DNA from: Priapulus caudatus
Taxonomy: Eukaryota; Priapulida; Priapulimorpha; Priapulimorphida; Priapulidae
Direction: 5' to 3'
NCBI RefSeq assembly: GCF_000485595.1
Contig: NW_014578057.1
Coordinates: forward strand, 45,217-101,942
Length of the DNA: 56,726 bases
Positions 22,981 to 30,932 of the stretch are shown in pieces. The notes beneath the pieces were generated by a model, which searched no databases, was not told the origin of the DNA, and saw only the letters and a program-made list of their open reading frames with translations. A program made the translations under genes and the position numbers. Within the stretch, counting starts at the first letter, position 1. Each line of letters opens with the position of its first letter.

Positions 22981-25900
22981 AGATAGAGAGAGCGAGCGAG
23001 AGGAGAGAGAGGGAGAAAGTTAGTCAGACTAAATTGTTTATAAACAAATAACACCCACACGGCACGCTACTGTATCAGTTACGTCATCGATTGAAATGTA
23101 CATTCCGATTTCGCCCGCGTGGCGTCCAAACTTTCGACGAAGATGGCGGGCAGAGGTAAGGCAGACGCACGTATAACGTACAGATTTCTTAAATGTCGGG
23201 GAGGATCAACACATTTCGACTGACAGTCAACCATTGGGCTCTGCAGCGTCCACAAGCCAGCATGCTCCACCATATCCCGACATTGCACACTACTGTAACG
23301 TCGACGGAGAGAGGCCATATAGCTAAGGACAGTACAAAAAAATGCGCAAATTTTGGTAGTTGGCAACCTTTCATTTGTAGGTTTGACGATTCAATTCTGC
23401 AATGACTCTACTCAAGATTGATTAAACTGAAGTTAAGAAAGTAATTCTTTTTCTGCACTTGCCGGGACATTCTTCTCACTCTGTTCGGATAGATGGCGTG
23501 CATACTGCATCGATTACGTAGACTGGTACCGATCCCACTCTCGGCTTAGTTACTTGATGGGGCGAGTAATCGAGGTGGAGCAGTACCAGTCTATCGTTTA
23601 GCCCATGCTGTGATACTATCAGCCACCCACCTGCGAGGTATACTATTTATAGTTGGCCTTACTCAAAAAACAGACGTTTGCATAAGTGCTATTGACATTG
23701 TATCCCAACGTACAGAATCTCATATAGAGAATGAAGTTCATATTATGATTTAAGGCGCGTAAACGTGTTCAAGTAAGTTTTGCAGCAGAATTTCACTTGT
23801 GAAATTTAAGTCTTCACGATCACACAAGTACCATCAAACACAGTTCAGTCCTTTGTTAACAGTCAACAAACCATGTTTAACCCTCCTCTTGAGGTCACGG
23901 TCAAAGGTTATCCGACACTTACTCTCTCTCAGTCAGCGGAAAGCACATTTCATGGTCCTTTCAATAAAGCCATAAAAATGGTAGGTCACGCTGAAACAAA
24001 AAAGTTTTTCAATCGCTCCGGTCAGACCATGTCTACAGAAAATGTCTAAAATCTGCCATGTGCCCCATTGACTTTGACCTGTGACCTCCAATTTCGGCAC
24101 AGTGATGGCTTTTCCTACCATGATGCTATACCCGACTATGCACGAGCCCTACGGTCCGAGCCGTTTAGATTTGTTGCCCGCAATTCTCGCATTTCCTCCC
24201 TATACCTTAAGTTAAGGAGGGAATGTTCCCCCTTCTTTTACACCTCTTGACCTTTGACATTTGACCTTTGACCCCCAGCTTCAACATCCGAACTCGTTTT
24301 GACGATCCCCCCCCCGACGTCCCGAATATCGTGACCGTACGTCGAGCGGTTAAGATTTGTGCCCAACTGTTAACGCACGGACGCACGCACGGACGCACGC
24401 ACAGACGCACGCACGGACGGACGGACGCACGCTCATGCGATTCTACAAGCTGCATCTGACTATGTCAGATGAGCTAAAAATGCAGTGACCCATAACGCCC
24501 ACGCACGGTAACACATTTCGATAAGGATTTGGACACCCAAGTTTGTCCGCAAAACTTATCATGCATATCAATATTATACTTTATGGATGCCATAAATAGG
24601 GTCCCCCTACTGTATGCACCATTGCTCATATAATATTGACACACCGATAACACGAGCCCAATGGTAAACAGTGCGAACATTGCCCACTAATTGGCACAGG
24701 CCTATAGGCTTGGCTATGTAAACCCATCAACGCACAGCAAGGCAGACTGAATTGTTGCTTGGCCACGAATGACCTGTGTAGGTTATACAGGAAGGCTACC
24801 ACTCCCTCTCTGCAGCGATTCTACTCACTGCATCTACATCGCATGAACATTGAATTCACCACTCATTTTACTTACAACTAGCATGAGTAAAGCCAGCTCC
24901 ATGAATAATGAGCTTTTTTAGTCAATTTGTATGCTGTTTTATTTTCATTGTAGTGAGGCATCACCATGTTTACACGTGGTAAATATACTAAATAATGACC
25001 GTATAATTAATAGAGACAGCAAGATGTAGGGAAATGACTGAGAACCATTTCTAGAATACAGTATTGGCAGGCTATGAGGCAGGTATGGTTCACTTCAAGT
25101 TACATTGCCATTCAAAAACAGGGGTTGGCAAGGTTGCATTTTCAATGATACTTGACATCAATCAGTACACGCTTGATTTACTCTCGTAGCATATTATATC
25201 TCATACACACAAGTGAAGACTTACACATGCGGCTATCGTTGGGATGGGTAACTTCATCTGCACACGAGTCAAAGTATCTTTGCAGTGTGTCGACTTGTTG
25301 CAATAGAATGTCTCGGAATGTTTCCATCTCTGCGAGTTTCTCACGTAACCCTTTTCCTCTCTGAATAAAAAATGTAAAAACATCGTGAAAAATTAATAAT
25401 GGTTTCACGATTACAAATGTACATTATCAGCACAGGTGTTTGAACGTCTACCAAGGTTCGAATTCTGCATTCACATACACGAGCTACAAATGTGTGAAAA
25501 ACTCATGGGCACCATATTAAAGTGATTACGTCACGAATTTCTAGCACCATCAAGTAGTATATTTGTGTGTTATTTGTACAAAATAAAATGTATGAAAATA
25601 CAATTAGTGTTTCTGTTTACTTTTCATGCTTATATACCTTCTTTATATATGCCCTAATTTGCTGGTGAAAAACAGAGAGACGCCAGTATCTGAACAGTAC
25701 TGGGGGAATAGTGTTAGACAACAGAAATTACCAAATCGTCTAGATTTTTGCAAATTTAACCAACGTAAACACATTTTTATCAGGTGAGAGTTTGAGGATA
25801 TATTTAGTTCTTACTTTTAATGTAAAAAAATGGCAATTTTTTTTTTTTAATTTTACCATGGGAAATTTGTGACGTAGTCAATTTAAGAGTGTAAACCAAT

Positions 25901-27155
25901 AACAAAATTTATCGATAGATATCATGTGCTGTACAAGGTTAAGATGTACGTTTCGGACAAGGTTAGACTTGGCTATATATGACATATTTATTTGGCTGCC
26001 ATTAGCACCTGCAGTAAATAGAATACATAATTGCTTGCAATAAACATGTATCGTGAAGGGATACGTGGCACAGGCCCCGACTACAGATGGCAGTTACCTT
26101 TAATGAGGAAACACTGGTGACTGAGGCACTGTTTCCAGAAGTAAGCGACACAAGAGATCCATGTTTCCGTAAATTTTGTTCACTGCCGAAACCCGAGTCA
26201 GCTTTATATGTTTCAAGCGTCTGCACCCAGTAAAGCTGTTCCTGAACGCTCCTTGCACGCAGGTACCATACATTGTCATTGACGTGCACGTCAAATCTAC
26301 ACTCATCAAAGGCATGTGGCTGAAAAGTAAAAATATATACAGATTACGTTGACTGCTGCAATTAGCACTGTTATAAAATAGAATTTAGATTAATTATCTA
26401 AAGCTGACAATCTTATTGGAAGAACAACCATATTTATAAACGTTTCTTATAGATCTATGTGCAGTGCTCGCGTAAGCTGATACTGTGATAGATCAAAGGT
26501 AAAATAAATGAGTGCAATTTTTCTCAAATTAACTGTTGGTGGAACCTGCGTTGTCAGGTTGGTGTAGAATTTCATCTTAATCGTATTGCACTAGAATATG
26601 GGAAGAGACGTGGCAGTTCTTGTGTCGGTCATCCTACGTGTTACAGGTACATGTAATGATCATGTATGTCAAGAGAAAGGAAGGAACCCATGGAATAACC
26701 TGTAGCTTTTACCGGTTTTACTACGGCTATAGATACAACACTGTCAACACGTCACTCATAAACCATGCATACTCCATAGCACTAATACAGGAGCTAGTCT
26801 AGAAGACATGACCCATTGTGTATTGTATTGTAGACATAAAGTATTGTGGGACATGTCTTCTAGACTAGGGCCCTACTAAATACTAAACATGTAAACAGTA
26901 ATATAACACACCTACCACAATGATAGCTTTACTAATGCTGACAGCCCCTCTGCATCCAAATGCTGTTTCAGCTTCATACTTATAGTAACTCAATATTCCA
27001 TCTTTTAGAACAATGTATCTATCTTGCCAGCCGTGAATGTAGTTAGTCCATTTAGTGAGATATCCCTGAATTTCTGGAGTTTGGATCTCCTCCTCGAATT
27101 CATCCTCTTCTTCAGCTCCAGTCTGTGGGTCCGTAGTGGCCATTTCACATGACAT
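8118..27155 (-). CDS. CERT1: Ceramide transfer protein CERT (gene span, 13 coding exons)
   Basis: The exons joined 27155 to 8118 encode about 610 residues, against roughly 600-624 in human CERT/GPBP. Order: PH domain (about 29-120, for Golgi PI4P), serine-rich motif [12 protein letters not shown], coiled-coil [15 protein letters not shown], acidic linker, FFAT motif [11 protein letters not shown] that binds ER VAP proteins, and a C-terminal START domain that carries ceramide. The protein shuttles ceramide from ER to trans-Golgi for sphingomyelin synthesis (family knowledge). The conserved C-terminus ends NKPILF-stop. Exon junctions are phase-compatible except around exon 11, which lies in an indel-rich patch. 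Exons 4 and 5 occur twice because of an N-gap join at 20941, with the extra exon 4 inverted. The start ATG is the first after an in-frame stop at 27180-27182. Confidence 0.93.
8285..8727. mobile_element. pogo/Tigger-like MITE in CERT1 intron 12
   Basis: Inverted ends carry CCGACCTCCTTTAT (left, about 8294) and ATAAAGGAGGTCGG (right, 8709-8722). The right end reads GGACTG followed by TA, as expected for a TA-targeting element. Internal GTTATCCGG-type motifs are typical of pogo-like ends. The left terminus is degenerate. It includes an ACAC-rich tract at about 8537-8585. Confidence 0.55.
9116..9242 (-). CDS. CERT1: CERT1 coding exon 12 (START domain)
   Basis: This exon has 127 nt, phase 0 to 1, with acceptor CTCGTTAG and donor [27 protein letters not shown] and [13 protein letters not shown] match CERT. 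The Tyr of ITYTAD corresponds to a ceramide-contacting tyrosine in the human START domain. Confidence 0.92.
9598..9786 (+). mobile_element. hAT-like MITE, copy 1 (CERT1 intron 11)
   Basis: It begins CAGGGAAAAAAATA and ends TATTTTTTTCACTG, a short terminal inverted repeat of CAGNG type. It is flanked by near-identical 8-mers ATGCTCGC and ATACTCGC, as expected for an 8-bp hAT target duplication. Its body is repeated in reverse at 10442-10604. It carries an internal duplication of GGCTCTTTTTGGCATTTC. Confidence 0.65.
10001..10165 (-). mobile_element. tRNA-derived SINE
   Basis: On the minus strand, GGTTCAACTCC (about 10122-10132) is a consensus tRNA B box within GTCGGGGGTTCAACTCCCGG. It is followed by GGTTCATACCAAAGACTTG and a conserved-looking tail ending near TACCAGTGGACTAA. 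The layout resembles tRNA-related SINEs that I recall from marine invertebrates. It lies between two opposed hAT-like MITEs. Confidence 0.6.
10442..10604 (-). mobile_element. hAT-like MITE, copy 2 (inverted)
   Basis: This is the reverse complement of 9598-9786 over nearly all its length, without the internal duplication. It begins CAGTGAAAAAAATACACGG and ends CCGCTG. The flanking 8-mers TTTCCCAC and TTTCCACC resemble a target duplication. Confidence 0.62.
10707..10925 (-). CDS. CERT1: CERT1 coding exon 11 (START domain), frame broken
   Basis: Acceptor CAG is at 10926-10928 and donor GTGAGT at 10701-10706; boundaries are approximate. Pieces in three frames match CERT in order: [14 protein letters not shown] and HQALHRRV; then [20 protein letters not shown]; then [11 protein letters not shown]. 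The Gln and Asn expected at the ceramide-binding positions (human Q467 and N504) are kept. At least two frameshifts are needed, and the phases to exons 10 and 12 do not close. The exon sits inside an indel-rich patch (about 10600-13040), so sequence error is more likely than true gene decay. Confidence 0.8.
10955..13237. repeat. 46-bp satellite in CERT1 intron 10
   Basis: About 49 units of a 46-bp repeat contain GGTGGTTAGGGTCAGCG and CACTGCACACGCGCGCAAAC. Units at 13037-13200 are perfect at 46-base spacing. Units from 10955 to about 13035 almost all carry different single-base insertions or deletions, the signature of uncorrected long-read sequence. Every good unit contains one TTAGGG. Confidence 0.9.
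12173..12433. repeat. Purine-only insert within the 46-bp satellite
   Basis: About 260 bases made almost only of G and A interrupt the satellite, which resumes at once on the far side. It may be a real GA-type insertion or a long-read artefact. Long ORFs here come from composition. Confidence 0.6.
13952..14084 (-). CDS. CERT1: CERT1 coding exon 10 (START domain)
   Basis: This exon has 133 nt, phase 0 to 1, with acceptor ACGACAG and donor [26 protein letters not shown] and [17 protein letters not shown] match CERT. Confidence 0.93.
14150..14370. repeat. GCTAGA/GTACTA-type degenerate minisatellite in intron 9
   Basis: There are many variants of TGCTAGAGTGCTAATGTACTA with irregular spacing. 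It is non-coding. Confidence 0.6.
14679..15059 (+). mobile_element. TIR element carrying TTAGGG repeats, copy 1 (intron 9)
   Basis: A 381-bp element has inverted ends of about 65 bp; the left begins GCTCATAGGGTCTATGTCCC and the right is its imperfect reverse complement. Both ends include GGTCCGGTATACCGG-like palindromes. It is flanked by an exact 9-bp duplication GTTAGTAGG (14670-14678 and 15060-15068). The centre (about 14773-14918) is a tract of GGGTTA units with GGATTA and GGGTTC variants. It has no coding capacity. TIRs with a 9-bp duplication would suit a Mutator-like parent (inference). An inverted relative lies at 55685-56027. Confidence 0.8.
15090..15188 (-). CDS. CERT1: CERT1 coding exon 9 (START domain begins)
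   Basis: This exon encodes 33 residues, phase 0 to 0, with acceptor GTTAACAG and donor [20 protein letters not shown] and [13 protein letters not shown] align with the start of the CERT START domain. Confidence 0.92.
15531..15979. mobile_element. Tc1/mariner-type MITE in CERT1 intron 8
   Basis: Inverted ends start CAGTAAAAACCCGCGTATAA and are complementary for over 30 bases. They are flanked on both sides by TA (15529-15530 and 15980-15981). The 449-bp body holds internal repeats of AGGTTCTTA and no ORF. Confidence 0.8.
16143..16226 (-). CDS. CERT1: CERT1 coding exon 8 (proline-rich linker)
   Basis: This exon encodes 28 residues, phase 0 to 0. The acceptor is CCACATTAG after a pyrimidine tract and the donor is GAG|GTATGT. 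It encodes [20 protein letters not shown] before the START domain. It is poorly conserved; it is supported by phase and splice sites. A second possible acceptor 14 bases in would shift the frame. Confidence 0.7.
16794..16880 (-). CDS. CERT1: CERT1 coding exon 7 (FFAT motif)
   Basis: This exon encodes 29 residues, phase 0 to 0, with acceptor GTTGCAG and donor [25 protein letters not shown] is the FFAT motif (two phenylalanines in an acidic tract) that docks CERT on VAP proteins in the ER. Confidence 0.93.
17366..17473 (-). CDS. CERT1: CERT1 coding exon 6
   Basis: This exon encodes 36 residues, phase 0 to 0, with acceptor TATTTAG and donor GAG|GTATGG. A charged helix ([20 protein letters not shown]) is followed by LGGPDYE, which matches GGPDYE in human CERT. 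Confidence 0.92.
18155..18597. repeat. 21-bp minisatellite in CERT1 intron 5
   Basis: About 21 units of CTGACAGGAACACATCACTGG occur with variants (CTAACAGG, CCGACAGG). The unit is exactly seven codons, so the minus frame continues open out of exon 5 through all units as (DVFLSAS)n until about 18150. The array's right part recurs at 20951-21110 beyond the N gap. Confidence 0.92.
18648..18811 (-). CDS. CERT1: CERT1 coding exon 5, left-hand copy
   Basis: This is the same 164-nt exon as 21156-21319, on the contig continuous with exons 6-13. In the transcript sense it is followed by a 21-bp minisatellite in intron 5 that stays in frame. It is probably the other allele of a single exon. Confidence 0.88.
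19607..19690 (+). other. Inverted copy of CERT1 exon 4
   Basis: This copy lies on the plus strand, opposite to the gene. The acceptor TTCTTATAG and donor G|GTATCG are intact. It differs from 22244-22327 by four substitutions, all synonymous (Ile, Asn, Arg and Arg codons). It cannot be spliced into CERT1 in this orientation. Confidence 0.85.
20125..20462. repeat. 33-bp GAT-rich minisatellite, long allele
   Basis: There are roughly ten units of GTTGTTGATGATGAGGATGA plus GGTGATGATGAT, within block B. The inverted block at about 21700-21805 has only about three. It is open in several frames because it lacks stop-like triplets; the ORFs are compositional. Confidence 0.9.
20594..20762. repeat. GA-rich tract in block C
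   Basis: A GAGA-type tract is followed by unique sequence (TCAGACTAAATTGTTTATAA). A second copy with a different GA length is at 22894-23022. Confidence 0.9.
20941..20950. other. Assembly gap (10 N)
   Basis: Ten undetermined bases separate the two copies of the duplicated CERT1 segment. The gap marks a contig join, not measured distance. Confidence 0.98.
21156..21319 (-). CDS. CERT1: CERT1 coding exon 5, right-hand copy
   Basis: This exon has 164 nt, entered in phase 1 and leaving in phase 0, with acceptor TTATAG and donor AAG|GTAGAG. It encodes [20 protein letters not shown], matching the CERT coiled-coil/linker region. It appears identical to 18648-18811. Because 164 is not a multiple of 3, using both copies in one mRNA would break the frame. 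Confidence 0.88.
22244..22327 (-). CDS. CERT1: CERT1 coding exon 4 (acidic linker), gene-sense copy
   Basis: This exon has 84 nt, phase 1 to 1, with acceptor CTTATAG and donor G|GTATCG. It encodes an acidic linker ([19 protein letters not shown]) in the place of the human EDDEDD linker. The phases fit exons 3 and 5 exactly. An inverted copy lies at 19607-19690 with four synonymous differences. Confidence 0.82.
23217..23840. other. CERT1 intron 3, no gene recognised
   Basis: The only structure noticed is a pair of inverted 11-mers TAGACTGGTAC / GTACCAGTCTA about 70 bases apart (23520-23597). Confidence 0.4.
23841..24478 (+). mobile_element. Pearl/Helentron-like non-autonomous element, copy 2 (intron 3)
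   Basis: This is a longer copy of the element at 3532-3968. Near the 3' end it has a GACGCACGCACGGACG tetranucleotide tract (about 24381-24430), then TTCTACAAGCTG, the hairpin CATCTGACTATGTCAGATG and AGCTAAAAA. Overall the build matches pearl/Helentron-associated elements. It has no ORF of note. Confidence 0.62.
25225..25360 (-). CDS. CERT1: CERT1 coding exon 3 (coiled coil)
   Basis: This exon has 136 nt, phase 0 to 1, with acceptor TTATTCAG and donor [27 protein letters not shown] followed by [11 protein letters not shown] is nearly identical to vertebrate CERT. Confidence 0.93.
26098..26319 (-). CDS. CERT1: CERT1 coding exon 2 (PH domain end, serine-rich motif)
   Basis: This exon encodes 74 residues, phase 0 to 0, with acceptor CTTTTCAG and donor [29 protein letters not shown] completes the PH domain. 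[14 protein letters not shown] corresponds to the serine-rich motif whose phosphorylation switches off human CERT. Confidence 0.93.
26794..26868. repeat. 75-bp intronic hairpin (CERT1 intron 1)
   Basis: CTAGTCTAGAAGACATG and its reverse complement CATGTCTTCTAGACTAG flank a loop with further partial pairing (ACCCATTGTG / TATTGTGGGA). The size is like a small MITE or a miRNA precursor. Function is unknown. Confidence 0.6.
26916..27155 (-). CDS. CERT1: CERT1 coding exon 1 (acidic N-terminus, PH domain start)
   Basis: This exon encodes 80 residues. An acidic leader (EEEDEFEEE) is followed by [20 protein letters not shown] and [16 protein letters not shown], which match the CERT PH domain closely. 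The donor is GTG|GTAGGT, phase 0. A second Met at residue 5 (MATTDP) is an alternative start. Confidence 0.93.
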
Positions 27156-28256
27156 AGGTAATGGAATGATGAGAAGTATTTATGGAATAACTAAACGATT
27201 GATCCAGTGTTTCAGAAATAGACAGCCAGTTTAACTCTTTTCATACTCACAGAGATCACTCCTGACACTAATCACAACTAATAACCAAGGAAGCTATAGA
27301 CTATACTTATATATATATATATACTATAGTATAGTACACCGAAGTACAGTCTTTGCTCATATAACAGTCACAAAACGCATGAACAGTCTCTAGAATCCGC
27401 TACTGTGCCGCTCTCCAGTACGTGGCGCCCTCTAGTTCGTAAAGCGGTAATTTTGGATCGTCTGGTTGTATCATTTATTCTGTACAGCTGAAGAATCCCT
27501 GAATGAAACTTGTTTGAAAAGTTACATTCCACCCTCCAGTAAACAAAGTCTACTGTCTGTACTCGAATATCCGAGTCAACATCAGCGACTTCATAAGCCG
27601 TACAGCTATATGAGGTAACGGCAAGTACAGCCAATGTGAATGTAGGCCCTAGAGATAATGTGGTAAGTTAAAAGTTCTGTCTTCAATATATCAAGAGCTA
27701 ATTTAATAATACCTAGCTAGCTAGGTATTATTAGCTTTTGCTATTAGTATTACTAGGAGTAGTATTACTATTACTATTAGTAGTCCCTTGGACTTTGAAG
27801 TCTAATATTTATGACTAGATGACAGCCATCTCAGCATCTGGGCTACAATACTGTAGTGCATGACATGAAGCCTTTACCTGGAACCGTTTAAAAACGACTC
27901 ACGTTTAAAAACTACTAACGTGAGGACCCTATGCCTATGGCTATGGATACATCGTGATCATACATTATCGCATTGGCCATACCCTAGCTCTTACCCAGGC
28001 TACCGTAGGCATTCGTTTCAGCCCATAGTCATAGCTCCTGTGGCAAGTTTGGCCTACTAATGCTCATAATATGTAGATCTACCACGAGCTTACCATAATT
28101 CCAAGCTATTCATAATCCGAATACGTGTGGGGTACTAAAATAGGATAGACTTGGAATCGAATGGGAGGGAGAACTAAAAGTACAAAGTCTACGTTATATA
28201 TTTATTATATACTAAACACTATAAGTATAACAGTCAAACACTTTACATCATTACAC
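27156..28256. other. CERT1 5' flank and intergenic region
   Basis: This holds the CERT1 5' UTR and promoter on the minus strand. There is an in-frame stop at 27180-27182 just upstream of the ATG and a TA-rich tract at 27305-27335. I see no unambiguous TATA/Inr pair. A hairpin lies at 27685-27747. Confidence 0.45.
27685..27747. repeat. Imperfect palindrome (hairpin family member P4)
   Basis: A core of exact dyad symmetry, TAATAATACCTAGC then GCTAGGTATTATTA, is extended by an imperfect stem. The left arm begins ATATATCAAGAGCTAA, which shares ATATCARGAG with the hairpins at 5228, 35422 and 37595. Confidence 0.55.
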
Positions 28257-28615
28257 TAGGGTGCGAAATTAACGGGAGTCCGGAGTCAAATTTATACTCC
28301 CTGATTTACTGTCGTACTCCTTGTTTGACATGTGCAGGAATGCGTGTGACTCCCTGAAAATTCTGCCATACTAACTAGTTTGTTTCGGAGCACGGCCTCG
28401 CGGAATTACTGTATTTTTTCAGCTAATGTCCAAAGAAAATTTGGCAGACGTGCAACTGCATGTTCTTAAAAATAAGCACATGCGTTATTGTTAATATCTT
28501 TAATTTTGAACCACAGACTGCGGACCCCCACATTTTGCTGCGGACTCCCTCTTCTTGAGGGTAGGGAGTGACAGTTCGTTGGACTCCCTTGTTCAAAAGT
28601 TAATTTCTACTCCTG
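28257..28615. mobile_element. Possible hAT-like MITE (GTGCGAAATTAAC ends)
   Basis: The left end AGGGTGCGAAATTAACGGGA and right end TTAATTTCTACTCCTG are inverted versions of each other. The body repeats GGACTCC/ACTCCCT motifs. The flanking 8-mers agree only partly, so the superfamily is uncertain. Confidence 0.45.
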
Positions 28616-30932
28616 AAATTTACATATATATGACCTCTTACCACAGCACATGGAGGTATATCTATATGTTCTATCAGCAAATTGAGTGTTTCATCAACTG
28701 CTTTTTGGTGTCTGCTGGTGTTGGTGTTCCAATGATCCTCGGTCATGATCAAACGATATGACGATATGTATATTAAATGTTAATTTCAACCTCTTCTTTG
28801 TTAGTGACATGATTAAAAATAATATTGATTCCTGCATCAGGTAAATTTCTAATATTCAACTTTATATTTTGTGTAAGTAAGGCCAAAGCTTAAGAATTTC
28901 TTTGCTTTTTCATGTACATAATTATGTGATCGTGATTATAATTTTCTTGAAATTATCTCTCTCGTTTGGCCCTGTAAGGTATACTGACATTATTTTACAA
29001 CATCATAAATTGGCAAACTGTATCACCATGCACTGCTATTAAACAGTTATTTACTAACCCAATGTAAGACGTATATCATATCAATAATGACAAAGGAATG
29101 CCCTTTATTGTGATTGCAAGAGATAAACCACATATATATATGTAGGACGAAATTAGCATAAATAGATACTTTTGTAGCCAAGTACATTTTATGATGGAGC
29201 TGTTTCTCTCTGTGCTCCCTCATCAGAATCCACAATCCTGGTATCATCACACACTTCACAAACCCCTGTTAATTACTCCGAGTGGTCTCCACTCATTTTA
29301 CTCATGCAGCCCAGATTCTGTTGGCCCATGTATTGTATTTTCGTACTGGTCCACTCTAGCATATATTGATTCTATACACAGCATGGACATGTTATAAGGA
29401 AGAAAAGTCTGCATGGGTGAAATTATTGGTAAGCCATTTTTCAGTCAAGGCCCAAGTGGTTAAACTGAAAAAAATTACTAATGGAGTACGTTAATAGGTC
29501 CTTTTCATGTGATAATAATGTAGATTGAATATGAAAAACCAGGCACGTAGTATGAGATGGTGGCAAAGTGGGATTTAGGATTAAGACATTTGAAACAAGG
29601 CAGGATGTGAACACACTATGGCATGCATGCTAAGTACATTTCATCTAGTATATTAAGAAGAGAATTAATATATAATTTTAGATATGTTATGAATTAATGA
29701 ACACTATAGGGTTAATTCTGGCTTGAAATAACTGGCTATTGTTCTATTTTTGAGTACTGCAGAGTATGATTGAAGCCATATGTGTAAACATGCACTAATT
29801 AAAAATGCTTGCATCTGCAAGATCAAGTAAAAACTTTTTGTGTTTCTGATATTCGGAATTTTTAAACGATGACTGCAGTGGTTCAGCGTTAACAGTCTGT
29901 ATAAACATTTACTGTTGTTGAATTAACGCTTTTATTATAACTAGACCTGTCATTATATTATACTTATGTACGTATTTTGCTGTTGTAGTCTGTGTGCATG
30001 CATGGTATTATCTCTTTACTGACATTAATGGCAATGTGATTCACATTATCAAGCATACCATTAAGTACATACTATCTTCCTAGCCATAGACATCATGCAT
30101 GTATGTAATTACAAGTTATAGCGAGGAAATGAGGCTTACTCATTTTACTTGCACTAATTAGGATCGTTTACGTGTGCTCCTTGTCTCGCAAACCCATTAG
30201 CTTGCAGACATAGGTGGCAGCACTGAGCGTGAGATGCTGAATCTGAATCGGCTGCCTCATTGATCATAGTTTCGCCGTTGCGAAGCGCATTCTTATCCTT
30301 GGCTGCAAGCCACACTGCTGAACGGGAACGGGAAAACCGCAGGTTGGATTAAGCGGGAAGCATCCCTTCGTAACGGCCGGGACTCATGTTGCGATGAAGA
30401 GAGAGATTTCTTAACGTGTGCTTTGTCTTCTTTCATGCAGTGAAGCGGAGGAGTTGTTTTCAAACATTTGGAAGCGACTTTGGCAGAGAGCGCGATAGAA
30501 TCCCCGGTTAATATATCGCGTCGGCCGTGCCTCGCCGTAACAACTCGCTCGCTGGGTCGGAGATAGACGAGCGCGCACACGCGCGTGTGGTGTTCTCGTT
30601 GTCGTCGTTCCACTGCTAACGGCCGGATGAACAACCGCCCATTGTCGTGTGTTCAGTGTATTTGTGCACGTTCTTCGTGAGGAGAACAACGGGATGACGT
30701 CGTGCCTTCCTGCGGGGGAACGGTGCGCCAGTGCGTGAATTCGGTGTCAAAACACCCATTCTCGGTCCGCGGGAAAATAGCGCCTGTTCCACAGCACAGA
30801 AGGGAACAGGTCGGGGAAAAACAGTCGGCGGGGCGCCCTCTTCGATGGGTCCCGGGATGTGAACACGGCGTCTCGTGACGAGGTGAGTCGGTCGCCGCGG
30901 CGATGACGTGAGACGCGCCGGGACGCCACGAC
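28616..30932. other. Intergenic DNA and channel 5' leader
   Basis: 28616-30180 is AT-rich with no recognisable gene. From about 30300 to 31360 the sequence turns CpG-rich, consistent with a promoter/leader for the channel exon. A two-codon uORF (ATG ACG TGA, 30903-30911) precedes the channel ATG. Confidence 0.5.

Larger units (their letters stand above)
20951..23216. repeat. Right copy of duplicated CERT1 segment (A, inverted B, C)
   Basis: See the left copy. Here exon 4 is in the gene's sense, giving the order exon 3, exon 4, exon 5 on the minus strand with compatible phases. Block A appears identical to the left copy. Blocks B and C show scattered substitutions and small indels, for example a 22-bp difference after GATGGCGGGCAGAG. 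Confidence 0.85.

Noticed and set aside
23142-23220. ATGGCGGGCAGAGGTAAG resembling the start of a histone H2A gene
   Set aside because: The frame stops after about 26 codons and the rest is not histone-like. The other haplotype lacks 22 bases here. The AAGATGGCGG motif could be a YY1-type site, but nothing supports it further.
27368-27634. 88-residue minus-strand ORF just upstream of CERT1
   Set aside because: No family resemblance and no splice or promoter context; CERT1 already has an in-frame stop upstream of its ATG.
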